Below are positions 25,409-34,501 of a stretch of DNA of 64,000 nucleotides, in pieces. The notes beneath the pieces were generated by a model. The model was given only the letters and a program-made list of their open reading frames with translations, was not told the origin of the DNA and searched no databases. How positions within the stretch are numbered: the stretch's first letter is position 1; each line of letters opens with the position of its first letter. Source of the stretch: Terriglobia bacterium (GTDB lineage Bacteria > Acidobacteriota > Terriglobia > Terriglobales > Acidobacteriaceae); NCBI GenBank assembly GCA_020073165.1, contig JAIQFP010000002.1, positions 1 through 64,000 on the forward strand, given 5' to 3'. A program made the translations under genes and the position numbers.

Positions 25409-26779
25409 CTAGTCCCCGGCGTGTCCCATGGCTGCCGGTTCTACCTTCTCGATCTTGACCTTGGCGATGCGGTGGCCTTCCATTTCCACCACCACAAAAC
25501 GGTGCCCTTCGTAGTCGAACCCCTCCCCAGCTGCAGGAATTCTCTGCAAGCGGGCCAGCACAAATCCGGCGAGGGTCTCGAAACCGGCATCATGGGGCAG
25601 CACCAGCTCGTACTGCGCTTCCAGGTCGCGAATGCTCACCGCTCCTTCGAGCACCAGCGTGGACGCCTCTTCCAGGGAAGGCGGCTGGGCCGGCGCAACG
25701 TCGAATTCATCCTCGATCTCACCCACCAGCTGTTCCAGGATGTCCTCGGCGGTAATCACCCCTGCGGTCGAACCAAATTCATCCACCACCACCGCCAGGT
25801 GGCGCTTGCGCTGTTTGAACTCCTCCAGCAGTTCCATTAACACCTTGGTCTCGGGAACCACCAGTACGTCGCGCATGATCTGGCTGATCTTCATGCCGGC
25901 GACGCGGGCCGCGACCGGCTGTACCGGGTTGGCAGTCAGCCGCAAGCGCGTCCAGCGCATCAGATCCTTGGAGTAAAGCACGCCAATAATATGTTCCGGG
26001 CCGCGCTGCGAATCGTAGATAGGGATGCGCGAATGTTGCTCCTCGACCACCCGGGCCAGGGCTTCGTCTAGCGTCAGATCGCCCGGCAGCGAGAAAATGT
26101 CAGGACGCGGCACCATCACCTCGCGCACCGTGATGTTCTCCAGCTCCAGCGCGTTGTGAATCATCTCTTCCTGGAACGGCGGAATCTGACCGAATTGCCG
26201 GCTGGCGGTCACAATCAGCTTCAGCTCATCCGGCGAATGCACCGTGCCCTGCCGCATTCTGGGCGACCCGAACACCCGCAGGACCGACCCCGCCGCCCGG
26301 CTCATCACATAAATAAGAGGACGGGTTAGGGTCAGAAACACGTCCATGGGCGCTGCCACCGCCAGCGCTACCTGTTCCGACCGCTGCAAGGCCAGCGACT
26401 TGGGGACCAGTTCCCCCAGGATCACGTGCATGCAGGTAATCAGGCCAAACGCCAGTACGATGGCAATGCCGTGCGCATAGACGTTGGCATGGGGAACCTC
26501 ACCGGTAAACCCCTCTACGATGTGCGCCAGCATAGGCTCACCCACCCAGCCCAGGCTAAGGCTGGTGATGGTGATCCCCAATTGCACCCCGTTGACGACC
26601 TCGTCCAGGTTCCGGTGCAGCCTCTGCACGATACGCGCCCCGATACGGTGCGCCTCAATGAGCTGCTGGATGCGGGTATCCCGCACGCTTACCAGGGAGA
26701 ATTCGGCGGCGGCAAAGAAGGCGTTGGCTGCCACCAGGAGCACAATCAGAAACACGCGCAGCAGCACAAAGGCAAGCAT
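25409..26779 (-). CDS. CNNM/CorC-family membrane protein (hemolysin-like, DUF21-CBS-CorC_HlyC)
   Basis: 456 residues. The DUF21/CNNM membrane domain covers about 1-195 (four helices and the conserved ANAFFAAAEFSLVSVRDTR and GELVPKSLALQ). A CBS pair lies at about 210-335 (VMVPRPDIFSLP, then DEFGSTAGVITAEDILEQLVGEIEDEFD), and a CorC_HlyC transporter-associated domain at about 365-445. The family includes Mg2+/Co2+ efflux or uptake proteins; older annotations call it hemolysin. CBS domains usually bind ATP or another adenosine ligand. It is probably a separate unit, ending at the AT-rich inverted repeat. Confidence 0.93.
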   Translation of the reverse strand: MLAFVLLRVFLIVLLVAANAFFAAAEFSLVSVRDTRIQQLIEAHRIGARIVQRLHRNLDEVVNGVQLGITITSLSLGWVGEPMLAHIVEGFTGEVPHANVYAHGIAIVLAFGLITCMHVILGELVPKSLALQRSEQVALAVAAPMDVFLTLTRPLIYVMSRAAGSVLRVFGSPRMRQGTVHSPDELKLIVTASRQFGQIPPFQEEMIHNALELENITVREVMVPRPDIFSLPGDLTLDEALARVVEEQHSRIPIYDSQRGPEHIIGVLYSKDLMRWTRLRLTANPVQPVAARVAGMKISQIMRDVLVVPETKVLMELLEEFKQRKRHLAVVVDEFGSTAGVITAEDILEQLVGEIEDEFDVAPAQPPSLEEASTLVLEGAVSIRDLEAQYELVLPHDAGFETLAGFVLARLQRIPAAGEGFDYEGHRFVVVEMEGHRIAKVKIEKVEPAAMGHAGD

Positions 26780-27074
26780 GGATTGCTAATTCTAACATTC
26801 CAAAGGCGCTACTGCATTTCGTTCCGCCGCACCGAGCTTGTAAAATCAAGCTTGCCCGAGGCGCCGCCGCAGTCCCGCCCAATCCATTCGCCCGCCGCCG
26901 GGCGTCAATGGTTTTCCTGCTTCCCTTTCGACCCGTGCGCGGTCTAAAGCCACAGGTGCCGATTGTGAACTGTGGGCAGCATGAAAAGCGAAGCCGGTCG
27001 GAATCTCCGGAACAAAACCCATATCACTTTCGTAATTATGACCGAGGGTTGACCTTACTTATTTGGAGGCGGAT

Positions 27075-28289
27075 GTGAACGGCAATGGTAACGGCAAGAG
27101 GAAACGTCGCAAACGGCTAATCTATGGTGGCATAGCACTCGTGGGCATTTTGGTCATCGCGGGCGGGCTGATTGCGGCCACGCGTGGTGGCACCAAGATT
27201 GATCCCTCCAAGTTAGCCAAGGTCGAGAAGGGCGATCTGGCCAAGAGCGTTGTGGCTACCGGCAAGGTCACCCCCATCACCAAGGTCGAAGTCAAATCCA
27301 AGGCCAGCGGGATCGTCAAGAAGCTGTTCGTGGAGTATGGCGACAACGTGAAGAAGGGGCAGCTGCTGGCGCAGTTGGATAAGGAAGAGATTCAGGCGCA
27401 GGTAGAGCAGACCCGGGCGGGTCTGGCGGCGTCAGAAGCCAACTTGAAGAGTTCCGAGGCTGATCACGAGCGCTCCAAGATCGATGCCGAGGGACCTGAC
27501 GTCCCATTGCTCAAGCGCGCCTATGAACGCGCCATAGGGATGGCGAAGGAAGGCGTGGTTTCCACCTCCGCTCTGGAAGAAGCCCAGAAGAACTACGAGC
27601 TGGCTTTGAACAAGCAGAATGTTGCCAAAGCGCAGCTCACTGTGATGAAGGCCAAGATTGCCCAGTCCCAGGCGCAAGTGGCGCAGGATCGCGCCCATCT
27701 GAATCAGCTCGAAGAGCAGCTCAGCTATACCGACATTGAGTCGCCGATTGACGGCATCGTGCTTTCGCGCGACGTCGAGATTGGCGACGCGGTCAGTTCC
27801 ATCCTTGTTCTTGGTTCCGGCGCCACGCTGGTGATGACTCTGGGCGACACCAGCGAAGTTTACGTCAAGGGCAAGGTGGATGAGAGCGATATCGGTAAGG
27901 TCTATCTCGGACAGCCTGCCCGCATCAAGGTCGAGTCCTTCAAGGATAAGACCTTCAACGGCAAGGTCACCAAGATCTCCCCCATGGGCGTTGAGAAGGA
28001 CAACGTCACCACCTTCGAAGTACGCGTGTCCATCAACAACCCCGGTGGCGAACTGAAGGCCGAGATGACCGCCAACGCGGAAATCATCCTGGAAGAGCAC
28101 AAGAACGTGCTGCAGATTCCCGAAGGCGCCATCCTGTACGACAAGGACAAGAAAGCCTCAGTAGAGATCCCCGATCCCAGCGCCAAAGACGGTAAGAAAA
28201 AGCTGGCGGTCAACATCGGAATTTCCAACGGAGCCAAGACCGAGCTGCTCAGCGGCCTGAAGGAAGGCGACCAGGTCGTGCTGCAGTAA
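27075..28289 (+). CDS. HlyD/MacA-type periplasmic adaptor (membrane fusion protein)
   Basis: 404 residues from the GTG at 27075, set by GGAGG five bases upstream; a TTG at 27063 would include the ribosome-binding site. An N-terminal basic stretch and one membrane helix (LIYGGIALVGILVIAGGLIAA) come first. A biotinyl-lipoyl half-motif follows, then a long alpha-hairpin (about 95-215), the second lipoyl half (DIESPIDGIVLSRDVEIGDAV), and a beta-barrel plus membrane-proximal domain (VYVKGKVDESDIGKVYLGQP). It would join an inner-membrane pump to an outer-membrane channel. No pump gene lies next to it: the following genes encode DUF4097 proteins. The 295 bp before it shows no gene. Confidence 0.92.
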   Translation: MNGNGNGKRKRRKRLIYGGIALVGILVIAGGLIAATRGGTKIDPSKLAKVEKGDLAKSVVATGKVTPITKVEVKSKASGIVKKLFVEYGDNVKKGQLLAQLDKEEIQAQVEQTRAGLAASEANLKSSEADHERSKIDAEGPDVPLLKRAYERAIGMAKEGVVSTSALEEAQKNYELALNKQNVAKAQLTVMKAKIAQSQAQVAQDRAHLNQLEEQLSYTDIESPIDGIVLSRDVEIGDAVSSILVLGSGATLVMTLGDTSEVYVKGKVDESDIGKVYLGQPARIKVESFKDKTFNGKVTKISPMGVEKDNVTTFEVRVSINNPGGELKAEMTANAEIILEEHKNVLQIPEGAILYDKDKKASVEIPDPSAKDGKKKLAVNIGISNGAKTELLSGLKEGDQVVLQ

Positions 28290-28293
28290 AGCA

Positions 28294-28376
28294 GGAGTCG
28301 GGAGTCAGTATCCAAAGGGTTCGGGGTCGCATCAGCTTCCGGGGCGCTGACTCCTGACTACTGACTCCCGACTCCT
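28294..28376. repeat. Intergenic inverted repeat after the adaptor gene
   Basis: A perfect 18-bp inverted repeat: AGGAGTCGGGAGTCAGTA at 28294-28311 and its reverse complement at 28359-28376. The right arm is preceded by one more CTGACTCCTGACTA repetition. There is no U-tract. It begins five bases after the stop codon and separates the adaptor from the DUF4097 pair. Confidence 0.75.
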
Positions 28377-28483
28377 TTCAGTTAGTGCTGTGATTGTTGG
28401 TTGCCTTTCGCTGGCGAGTGCGTCTTTACGGAGACGGATCCACCCGCTGTGGACTTCAGCCCACGCGGTCGAGAGGAGAACCC

Positions 28484-29401
28484 ATGAAACGATCCCTGTT
28501 CCTGTCTCTGACCCTGCTGCTCGCGGTGTGCACATTGCCCGCAGCCGCCAGCTCCTACCAGGGTTCATTTCAGCGCACATTTCAGGTGACCGGCCCCGTG
28601 CAGCTCGAGGCTCTCACCCATTCCGGCGACATCACCGTGCACAACGGCCCCGCCGGCACCGTCTCCATCAGCGGAAAAATTCACGTCGGTGACCGCTGGT
28701 TCTCAAGCGATCGCCAGGCGGACGTCAGCGAAGTGGAGAAGAACCCGCCCATCCGCCAATCTGGCAACTCCATCTTCATTGATTACCCCAACGTCCACAA
28801 CATCTCCATCGATTACGAGATCACCGCTCCGCCGGACACCAACGTACGCAGCCACACCGGCTCCGGCGACCAGAGAATCGAAGGCCTGCACGGCACCTTC
28901 GACCTTGAAAGTGGCTCCGGCGATATGCAGCTGACCAACATGACCGGCGAAACCCGCCTGCATACTGGCTCGGGAGATGTGGAAGCTCGCGATTTCAGTG
29001 GTCCTTTCAGCGCTGAAGCCGGCAGCGGCGACATCCGCCTCGATTCCAAAGGCGCGGGTAACGTGCAAGTCCACACCGGCTCGGGCAACATCGAATTGCG
29101 CGGTGTGCATGGCACCCTGGGCGTCGAAGCCGGCAGCGGTGATGTCAGCGTCGAAGGCATTCAAACGGGTGCCTGGGAACTAAGAACGGGCTCCGGGAAC
29201 GTCGATCTCCGCCTGCCTGCCGATGCCGCCTTCGACCTGGAGGCATCCACCAGTTCCGGAAAAGTCGACACTACCCGCCCGGTCACGATGACGATCCAAG
29301 GCGACTTGCAGCGGGCCAACCGCTCGGTCCACGGCAAGGTCAATGGCGGTGGCCCACTCTTGACGGTTCACACCGGATCGGGTGATGTGCGCATCAACTG
29401 A
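28484..29401 (+). CDS. Secreted DUF4097 protein, copy 1
   Basis: 305 residues. The ATG follows GAGAGGAG. The signal peptide ends AAASS. The rest is built from short repeats with HTGSGD, AGSGDI and SGSGDM turns every 19-25 residues, as in DUF4097 proteins predicted to fold into a right-handed beta-helix or solenoid. No catalytic residues are evident. The next gene is a paralogue (opening QRTFQVTGPVQLE versus QRTLHVTGPVNLE), separated by 22 bp, so this is a tandem duplication transcribed together. Some DUF4097 proteins are linked with cell-envelope adhesion or anti-sigma systems; no such gene is here. Confidence 0.88.
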   Translation: MKRSLFLSLTLLLAVCTLPAAASSYQGSFQRTFQVTGPVQLEALTHSGDITVHNGPAGTVSISGKIHVGDRWFSSDRQADVSEVEKNPPIRQSGNSIFIDYPNVHNISIDYEITAPPDTNVRSHTGSGDQRIEGLHGTFDLESGSGDMQLTNMTGETRLHTGSGDVEARDFSGPFSAEAGSGDIRLDSKGAGNVQVHTGSGNIELRGVHGTLGVEAGSGDVSVEGIQTGAWELRTGSGNVDLRLPADAAFDLEASTSSGKVDTTRPVTMTIQGDLQRANRSVHGKVNGGGPLLTVHTGSGDVRIN

Positions 29402-29423
29402 GAGGCGCTGCGAGGGAGGTGCC

Positions 29424-30401
29424 ATGCAAACAAGACTTGCTTCACTGTTCCTGGCCGTTGTCCTGGTGACCGTGATCTGCATCCCGCTCCTGCCCGCGGC
29501 GGCCGCCGAAGGCGGCTTCCAGCGCACCCTGCACGTGACCGGCCCTGTCAATCTCGAGGTCACCACCGGCTCGGGCAGCATTCAGGTCCGCACCGGTGGC
29601 TCCAGTGAAGTACAGGTCACCGGCCATATCAGGAGTACAAGCTGGTTCGGAGGCGACCCCGAGGAGCGCATCAAGCGCATCGAGTCCAATCCGCCAATCG
29701 TGCAGAACGGCAACAACATTGATATTGGGCATCTGGAGGATCACGAACTGTTCCGCAATATTTCTATCAGCTACGAACTGGTGGTTCCCGCTCAGACCCA
29801 GTTGCGCTCTCACACCGGGTCCGGCAACCAGAAGATCGAAGGCATCCAGGGAACACTGGACTGCACCGCAGGTTCCGGGGGTCTTAGCATCTCCAATATC
29901 GGAAACACCGTGCGCGCCGACACCGGCTCGGGCAACATCACCCTCGACCACATTAAGGGCAACGTACGCGCCAAGGCTGGCAGTGGCTCGATTGACGCTA
30001 CCGACATCGGCGGCGGATTCGAAGCCGAGACTGGTAGCGGACGCGTCACCCTGGAACAAACCGCGCCCGGCGCGGTGCGCGTGGGCACCGGTTCCGGTGG
30101 GATGGAACTGCGCGGGGTAAGAGGATCGTTGGATGCGAAAGCCGGCAGCGGTAACATTCACGCTGAAGGCGACCCCACGGGCGCGTGGACAGTGCACACT
30201 GGATCAGGCGGCGTGCAACTGCGCTTCCCCTCGGACGCCAGGTTCGACCTGGACGCCCACACCAGTTCGGGCTCGGTTACCGTCGATCACCCCGTCACCG
30301 TGCAGGGCTCGCTGGGACGCAAAGACGTCCGCGGCAAAGTTCGCGGCGGCGGAGTTCCGGTAGAGGTGGCAACCGGATCAGGCAACATCGAGATTCACTA
30401 A
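29424..30401 (+). CDS. Secreted DUF4097 protein, copy 2
   Basis: 325 residues. The ATG at 29424 follows GGGAGG. The signal peptide ends AAAA. The same solenoid-like repeats are present (SHTGSGNQKIEG, AGSGGLSIS, DTGSGNITLD, KAGSGSID, GTGSGGMEL), and it ends ATGSGNIEIH. It differs from copy 1 in an N-terminal TTGSGSIQVRTGGSSEV segment and in a lower Asp content. The pair probably acts at the outer surface or in the periplasm. Both copies lie downstream of the adaptor and its inverted repeat, which may separate the transcripts. Confidence 0.88.
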   Translation: MQTRLASLFLAVVLVTVICIPLLPAAAAEGGFQRTLHVTGPVNLEVTTGSGSIQVRTGGSSEVQVTGHIRSTSWFGGDPEERIKRIESNPPIVQNGNNIDIGHLEDHELFRNISISYELVVPAQTQLRSHTGSGNQKIEGIQGTLDCTAGSGGLSISNIGNTVRADTGSGNITLDHIKGNVRAKAGSGSIDATDIGGGFEAETGSGRVTLEQTAPGAVRVGTGSGGMELRGVRGSLDAKAGSGNIHAEGDPTGAWTVHTGSGGVQLRFPSDARFDLDAHTSSGSVTVDHPVTVQGSLGRKDVRGKVRGGGVPVEVATGSGNIEIH

Positions 30402-30527
30402 CCCCCAATAGCGCCGGTAGCCCGCCCTGAGCGAAGTCGAAGGGTCCCGCCGGCTGTCGCGGGGGCATCTTGCGCCCGCTTTCTGCAATCGCAGAGACCC
30501 CGCAGTTTGTGTGTAGCGTGAGATGGC

Positions 30528-30568
30528 GTCATCCCGAAGCCCGGCGCTTTCTCCAGCCGGGCGAGGGA
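30528..30568. repeat. Dispersed hairpin repeat, family R1, copy c (in gene-free 30402-30706)
   Basis: Nearly identical to copy a at 2469. The stem here is GCCCGG / CCGGGC, whereas in copy a it is GCCCCG / CGGGGC: one C-G pair is replaced by G-C on opposite arms, so pairing is kept. The gene-free region also holds CCCTGAGCGAAGTCGAAGGG near 30423, another intergenic type of sequence, and nothing coding. Confidence 0.75.
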
Positions 30569-30706
30569 TCTGGCGAGTCGTGGCAAAGGTCTGGGTGTCC
30601 TGCGCCGCACCAATACCGGATTACCTCCGTGCCTTGACGCCACCCAGACCCGCAGTTTACTTTCGGGGTTTCCGGGGAAAATCCTGTCTTCTAAAGCGAG
30701 GAAATC

Positions 30707-31537
30707 TTGGAGCAGCGTCCCATCATCACCCTGACCACCGATTTCGGACTCAACGACCATTTCATCGGCACCATTAAAGGCGTGATTTTGGGCATCGTTC
30801 CCGAGGCCGAGATCATTGACATCTGCCACTCGGTGCAGCCCTTCGACGTTCTCGACGGCGCCTTGACGATTGCGCAGGCCTACTCCTATTTCCCGGCGGC
30901 CACCGTCCATCTGGTCGTGGTCGATCCCGGCGTCGGCACCGCGCGCCGCCCTATCATTGCCAGCAGCGAGCGCCACTATTTCGTCGCTCCCGACAACGGC
31001 GTCCTGTCGCTTATCTACGCCCGCGAGGAGCGCATGCAGGTCCGCCATGTCACTTCCGAACATTACTTCATGCAACCCGTAAGCAACACCTTTCATGCGC
31101 GCGACATCTTTGCGCCAGTGGTGGCTTATCTGGCCAAGGGCATTGATAGTGAGAAATTCGGCGAGAAGATCGACGATTATGTGCGCTTCACTGCCCCCAA
31201 GCCCAAGCCCGTGGATGCCCAGACTCTGCGCGGCGTGGTGCTGAAGGTCGACCGCTTCGGCAATCTCGTCACCAACATCACTCCACAAGACGCGCCCATG
31301 CTGTTCCAGCCGGAGCCACCGCCTTTCAAGATCGTCGTGGGCAAACGCGAAATCACCGAGATCAAAACCGCCTACGCCCTGGGAGCCCCCGGAGAAGTCT
31401 TCGGAATCCTGGGCAGCATGGGCTACCTCGAAATCGCCGCCAACCGCGGCGCCGCCGCCCAGCTCCTCGGGGTGGCTAAGGGCACGGATGTCAACGTGGT
31501 GGTCGAGACCGCAGCCGCCGCCAGCAACGGGAATTAG
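30707..31537 (+). CDS. SAM hydroxide adenosyltransferase (DUF62 family)
   Basis: 276 residues from TTG at 30707, with GAGG and a short spacer upstream. Landmarks are ITLTTDFGLNDHFIGTIKGV at the start, VVDPGVGT-ARR in the middle, FHARDIFAP, and the C-terminal beta-barrel with VDRFGNLVTNI. These match the fluorinase-like family that hydrolyses S-adenosylmethionine to adenosine and methionine. The halogenases of the same fold have a 23-residue insertion and other specific changes; I see no such insertion, so hydrolysis is the likely reaction. Context gives no hint of its role; it starts a new unit after the DUF4097 pair. Confidence 0.9.
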   Translation: MEQRPIITLTTDFGLNDHFIGTIKGVILGIVPEAEIIDICHSVQPFDVLDGALTIAQAYSYFPAATVHLVVVDPGVGTARRPIIASSERHYFVAPDNGVLSLIYAREERMQVRHVTSEHYFMQPVSNTFHARDIFAPVVAYLAKGIDSEKFGEKIDDYVRFTAPKPKPVDAQTLRGVVLKVDRFGNLVTNITPQDAPMLFQPEPPPFKIVVGKREITEIKTAYALGAPGEVFGILGSMGYLEIAANRGAAAQLLGVAKGTDVNVVVETAAAASNGN

Positions 31538-31772
31538 GCAGCCGCCTTGACCAACACCGTCCTGGCCAGCAGCTTTCCCCCGTGTACTCATTCCTATTCC
31601 TCCCAGGCGGCATATCCTCACGCCCCCTTTGTGATTCGATGAAGACCCCTGAATACCATTGACTCTTGTAACAGGAAGAGGCAAACTCCCCGCTTCAGCT
31701 AACTTAGGCCAAGGGCGGACCCACCTCGTGTGAAAGGACCCTATTTGCAAATCGAAGAAATGAGTTAGACCG

Positions 31773-34154
31773 ATGAAATGGCGCTGGCTATTCGCATTCG
31801 CCTTGACCCTGGCGACATCCTGCTCCTCGGGCACTCTGCAAGCGGAGGACCATCCAGCGCCGATGCTGCTTTACACACAGCTCCGCGCATTCCCGCTAAG
31901 TGGAGAGCGTGTTTCCGTCGATCATCTCGCCACAAAGAGGGATCGGATCAGCCTGGAATGGAGCGGCGATTTCTATCCCGCAGCCCCAATCGCCGGAAAG
32001 GTGTACGGCGCCGTATTCATCGGTCAGGGTCGTGTAATGGTTGAACCTTACAGCTCTTTCGAGAAAGAGAGCGTTCAGCGTTTCTTGAAGTCCGACCGCG
32101 TAGATCTCAATTTCACCACAGCTGTCCTGCGTTTCACGGACGACACTTATGACCTTCTTGCCAAGCTCGGGCGTGCGAACGGAGGAGTTCCACCGGAAGC
32201 ACAAAAGCTTGCGGCGGAGCTCGACCCCCGCCTTGTCCGCGAAACCGGCCTCAACCTCAGCGCACGCATTCTCTCCGCCATCGTGAATGGTGATCAGCCG
32301 GGAGTGTTCTTTGGCGAATTCAATGGCGGAAAGCGCGGACGTTTCGACGCCTTACTCGACCACCAAACCCAAGCGCTACAGACCGCCTTTGGGATCAACG
32401 CAGGCGAAAAAGGGCTGCTTTTCCAGCATGCCAGCGTACTTACCGGCACCGATGTCTGGACCGCGTTCTACGACGAGCAGGATTTTCGCAATGGTCGTGT
32501 GTTGTATGCCGACGCCTTCGACCTCGTGAGCATCCCCGAATATCGCATGCAGGTCGATTTGCGGGACGCGGACCATTGGATCAGAAACAACGCCGAATTG
32601 GACATGATCGTCCTGCGCGACGGGCCTCAGATCATTCCCATGGCTCTCAACGAAAACCTTGGTGAAAACTATGACCAGCGGCTCAAGAAGGGCGTGCGAG
32701 TAACCGGAGCTTCTTTAAGCGACGGTGGAGCGGTCGGTGTGATTCAGGACGAATGGGACACTGGCGTCAGCCTCGTACTCCCTCAGCCTCTGAACAAAGG
32801 CCAAAAGGTCACCGTCAAGCTTGAGTTACAGGGAGAGCACTCCTTTGCGACCTGGCAAAGCGATTTTCATTATCCACTGTCCACCGAAACCTGGTACCCG
32901 CGTCATGGGTATCTGTCGCGTTCTCGATTCGACCTCAAGTTCCTGCACAAGCAAAACACGTTAGTCGTATCCTGCGGACAACGAGTCCGGGAAGAAGCCA
33001 GCGGCGCCAAAGACTTGCTCACTGAGTGGGTAACGCCGGATCCGGTCGCGTTGGTCACCTTCGCAGTAGGCCGATTTGAACGTCACACTGATACCGTGAC
33101 GGTGGGCGACAAGAAGATTCCTGTCGAGTTTTACTCCGTGCCCTCCAGTTATGGCGCGGTTGATGAAGGCTTTGTGCTCGCCGAGTTGACGAACGGCGTC
33201 AACTTCTTTAGCCAGCTCTTCGGAGGCTACCCTTATTCCCGGCTCGGAGCAGCCTATTTTCCCTCCAACTTCGGTCAGGGATTCCCTACGCTAATTCTGC
33301 TGCCTGAGGAAGGGCGCGCCAGTTTGCGGCACTTTTCATTTATTTCACATGAAATCTCGCACCAATGGTGGGGAGACCTGGTGGCGTGGCGATCCTACCG
33401 GGATCAGTGGCTCAGCGAAGGATTTGCGGAGTACTCGGCGGCACTTTACGCCTCCCGGCGAGACAACCCGAAAAGGGCCCTTGACCTGGTCAAGGACATG
33501 CGCCGTGAATTGCAAGCGCCGCCCGCCACCGACACCGGAGTTGGCAGTGGCAAGCTATACGAAGTGGGCCCGCTGATCATGGGCCACCGGCTGTCATCAC
33601 GCCGCTCGGGCGGCGCTTACACGGCACTTGTATACAGCAAAGGGGCCCTCACCCTGCGCATGCTGCACTTTCTCTTCAGCGATCCCACCGGCGGAAACGA
33701 CGATCGTTTTTACCAGATGATGAAAGACTTTGTACAGGCGAATCGCAACGGCGCCGCAACCACCGAGAGTTTCTTTGCTCTTGCTTCCCAGCGTTTCGTA
33801 CAAACTCCGATTGGCCAGAAATACGGCTTTACCGACTTGGACTGGTTTCTGCAACAGTGGGTGTACCGGACAGAAATCCCCAGTTACCGCCTGGAATACC
33901 ACTTGGAACCGCGTCCCGGAGGCGGTACCCTATTCTCCGGCACGTTGTATCAGGAAGGCGTGCCGGTTGACTGGGTCATGCCTCTGCCGATCCTGTTCGA
34001 CTTCGGCGACGGTAAGGGAGCGCGGGGAACGATATGCGCGCGAGGTCCAATGAGTACTGTGAAGATTGGATTGCCAGCAGAACCCAAGAAAGTCTTGCTC
34101 GATCCCGACCTCTGGGTACTTACCAGCAAGGTTTCGGAATCAACAGCGAAATAA
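31773..34154 (+). CDS. M1-like zinc aminopeptidase (secreted, GAMEN motif absent)
   Basis: 793 residues. The N-terminus is hydrophobic and ends LATSCSS, so it could be a signal peptide or weak lipobox. The gluzincin motif HEISHQWWGD, followed 18 residues later by the third ligand E (LSEGFAEY), is intact. The canonical M1 exopeptidase motif GAMEN is replaced by SNFGQGFPTL, as in M1-like peptidases of uncertain specificity. The C-terminal half is helical. It would cleave peptides in the periplasm or outside the cell. There is no strong ribosome-binding site before the ATG. It ends convergently with a small minus-strand gene five bases later. Confidence 0.9.
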   Translation: MKWRWLFAFALTLATSCSSGTLQAEDHPAPMLLYTQLRAFPLSGERVSVDHLATKRDRISLEWSGDFYPAAPIAGKVYGAVFIGQGRVMVEPYSSFEKESVQRFLKSDRVDLNFTTAVLRFTDDTYDLLAKLGRANGGVPPEAQKLAAELDPRLVRETGLNLSARILSAIVNGDQPGVFFGEFNGGKRGRFDALLDHQTQALQTAFGINAGEKGLLFQHASVLTGTDVWTAFYDEQDFRNGRVLYADAFDLVSIPEYRMQVDLRDADHWIRNNAELDMIVLRDGPQIIPMALNENLGENYDQRLKKGVRVTGASLSDGGAVGVIQDEWDTGVSLVLPQPLNKGQKVTVKLELQGEHSFATWQSDFHYPLSTETWYPRHGYLSRSRFDLKFLHKQNTLVVSCGQRVREEASGAKDLLTEWVTPDPVALVTFAVGRFERHTDTVTVGDKKIPVEFYSVPSSYGAVDEGFVLAELTNGVNFFSQLFGGYPYSRLGAAYFPSNFGQGFPTLILLPEEGRASLRHFSFISHEISHQWWGDLVAWRSYRDQWLSEGFAEYSAALYASRRDNPKRALDLVKDMRRELQAPPATDTGVGSGKLYEVGPLIMGHRLSSRRSGGAYTALVYSKGALTLRMLHFLFSDPTGGNDDRFYQMMKDFVQANRNGAATTESFFALASQRFVQTPIGQKYGFTDLDWFLQQWVYRTEIPSYRLEYHLEPRPGGGTLFSGTLYQEGVPVDWVMPLPILFDFGDGKGARGTICARGPMSTVKIGLPAEPKKVLLDPDLWVLTSKVSESTAK

Positions 34155-34159
34155 CCATC

Positions 34160-34390
34160 CTAAGCCTTCGGCGCGGGGTGCGCGTAGCGCTCCATCTCCC
34201 CCGTCCATTTCAGGAACCGCCACAGGTTGCTGCGCTCCCGCCAGGCGAACTCCCAGAATTCCAGAAACCCGATCTGCGTCATCTTTACTCCGCAGTAGGT
34301 CTCAATGCGCCACAGCAGGTAGGGGCTGCGCCACGGAGCGAGGTGGTGTCCGCGGGTGGCATTCCACAGAAATCTGAGCATGTAGCGCAT
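34160..34390 (-). CDS. Small conserved-looking hypothetical protein, possibly leaderless
   Basis: 76 residues, rich in W, R, L and F (GFLEFWEFAWRERSNLWRFLKWTGEM). It starts MRYMLRFLW; the inner ATG is equally possible. It is not a signal peptide and not a clear membrane helix. A TATACT box lies eight bases upstream of the ATG with no room for a Shine-Dalgarno sequence, which would fit a leaderless transcript. No family recognised. It faces the M1-like gene tail to tail. Confidence 0.55.
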   Translation of the reverse strand: MRYMLRFLWNATRGHHLAPWRSPYLLWRIETYCGVKMTQIGFLEFWEFAWRERSNLWRFLKWTGEMERYAHPAPKA

Positions 34391-34459
34391 CTATTTGTAG
34401 TATAGCTGCGTTCCCGCAGGAACCTGTTTACCAGATGCTAGAATCGAATCCGTCCCTGT

Positions 34460-34483
34460 AGAGACGCAGCTCGCTGCGTCTCT
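34460..34483. repeat. Short hairpin before the TPR gene
   Basis: AGAGACGCAG, CTCG loop, CTGCGTCTCT: a perfect 10-bp stem. It lies 18 bp upstream of the start codon at 34502, where no Shine-Dalgarno sequence is seen. It could modulate translation or be another intergenic palindrome. Confidence 0.6.
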
Positions 34484-34501
34484 CGCAGCGCCGCTAGCCC
34501 G

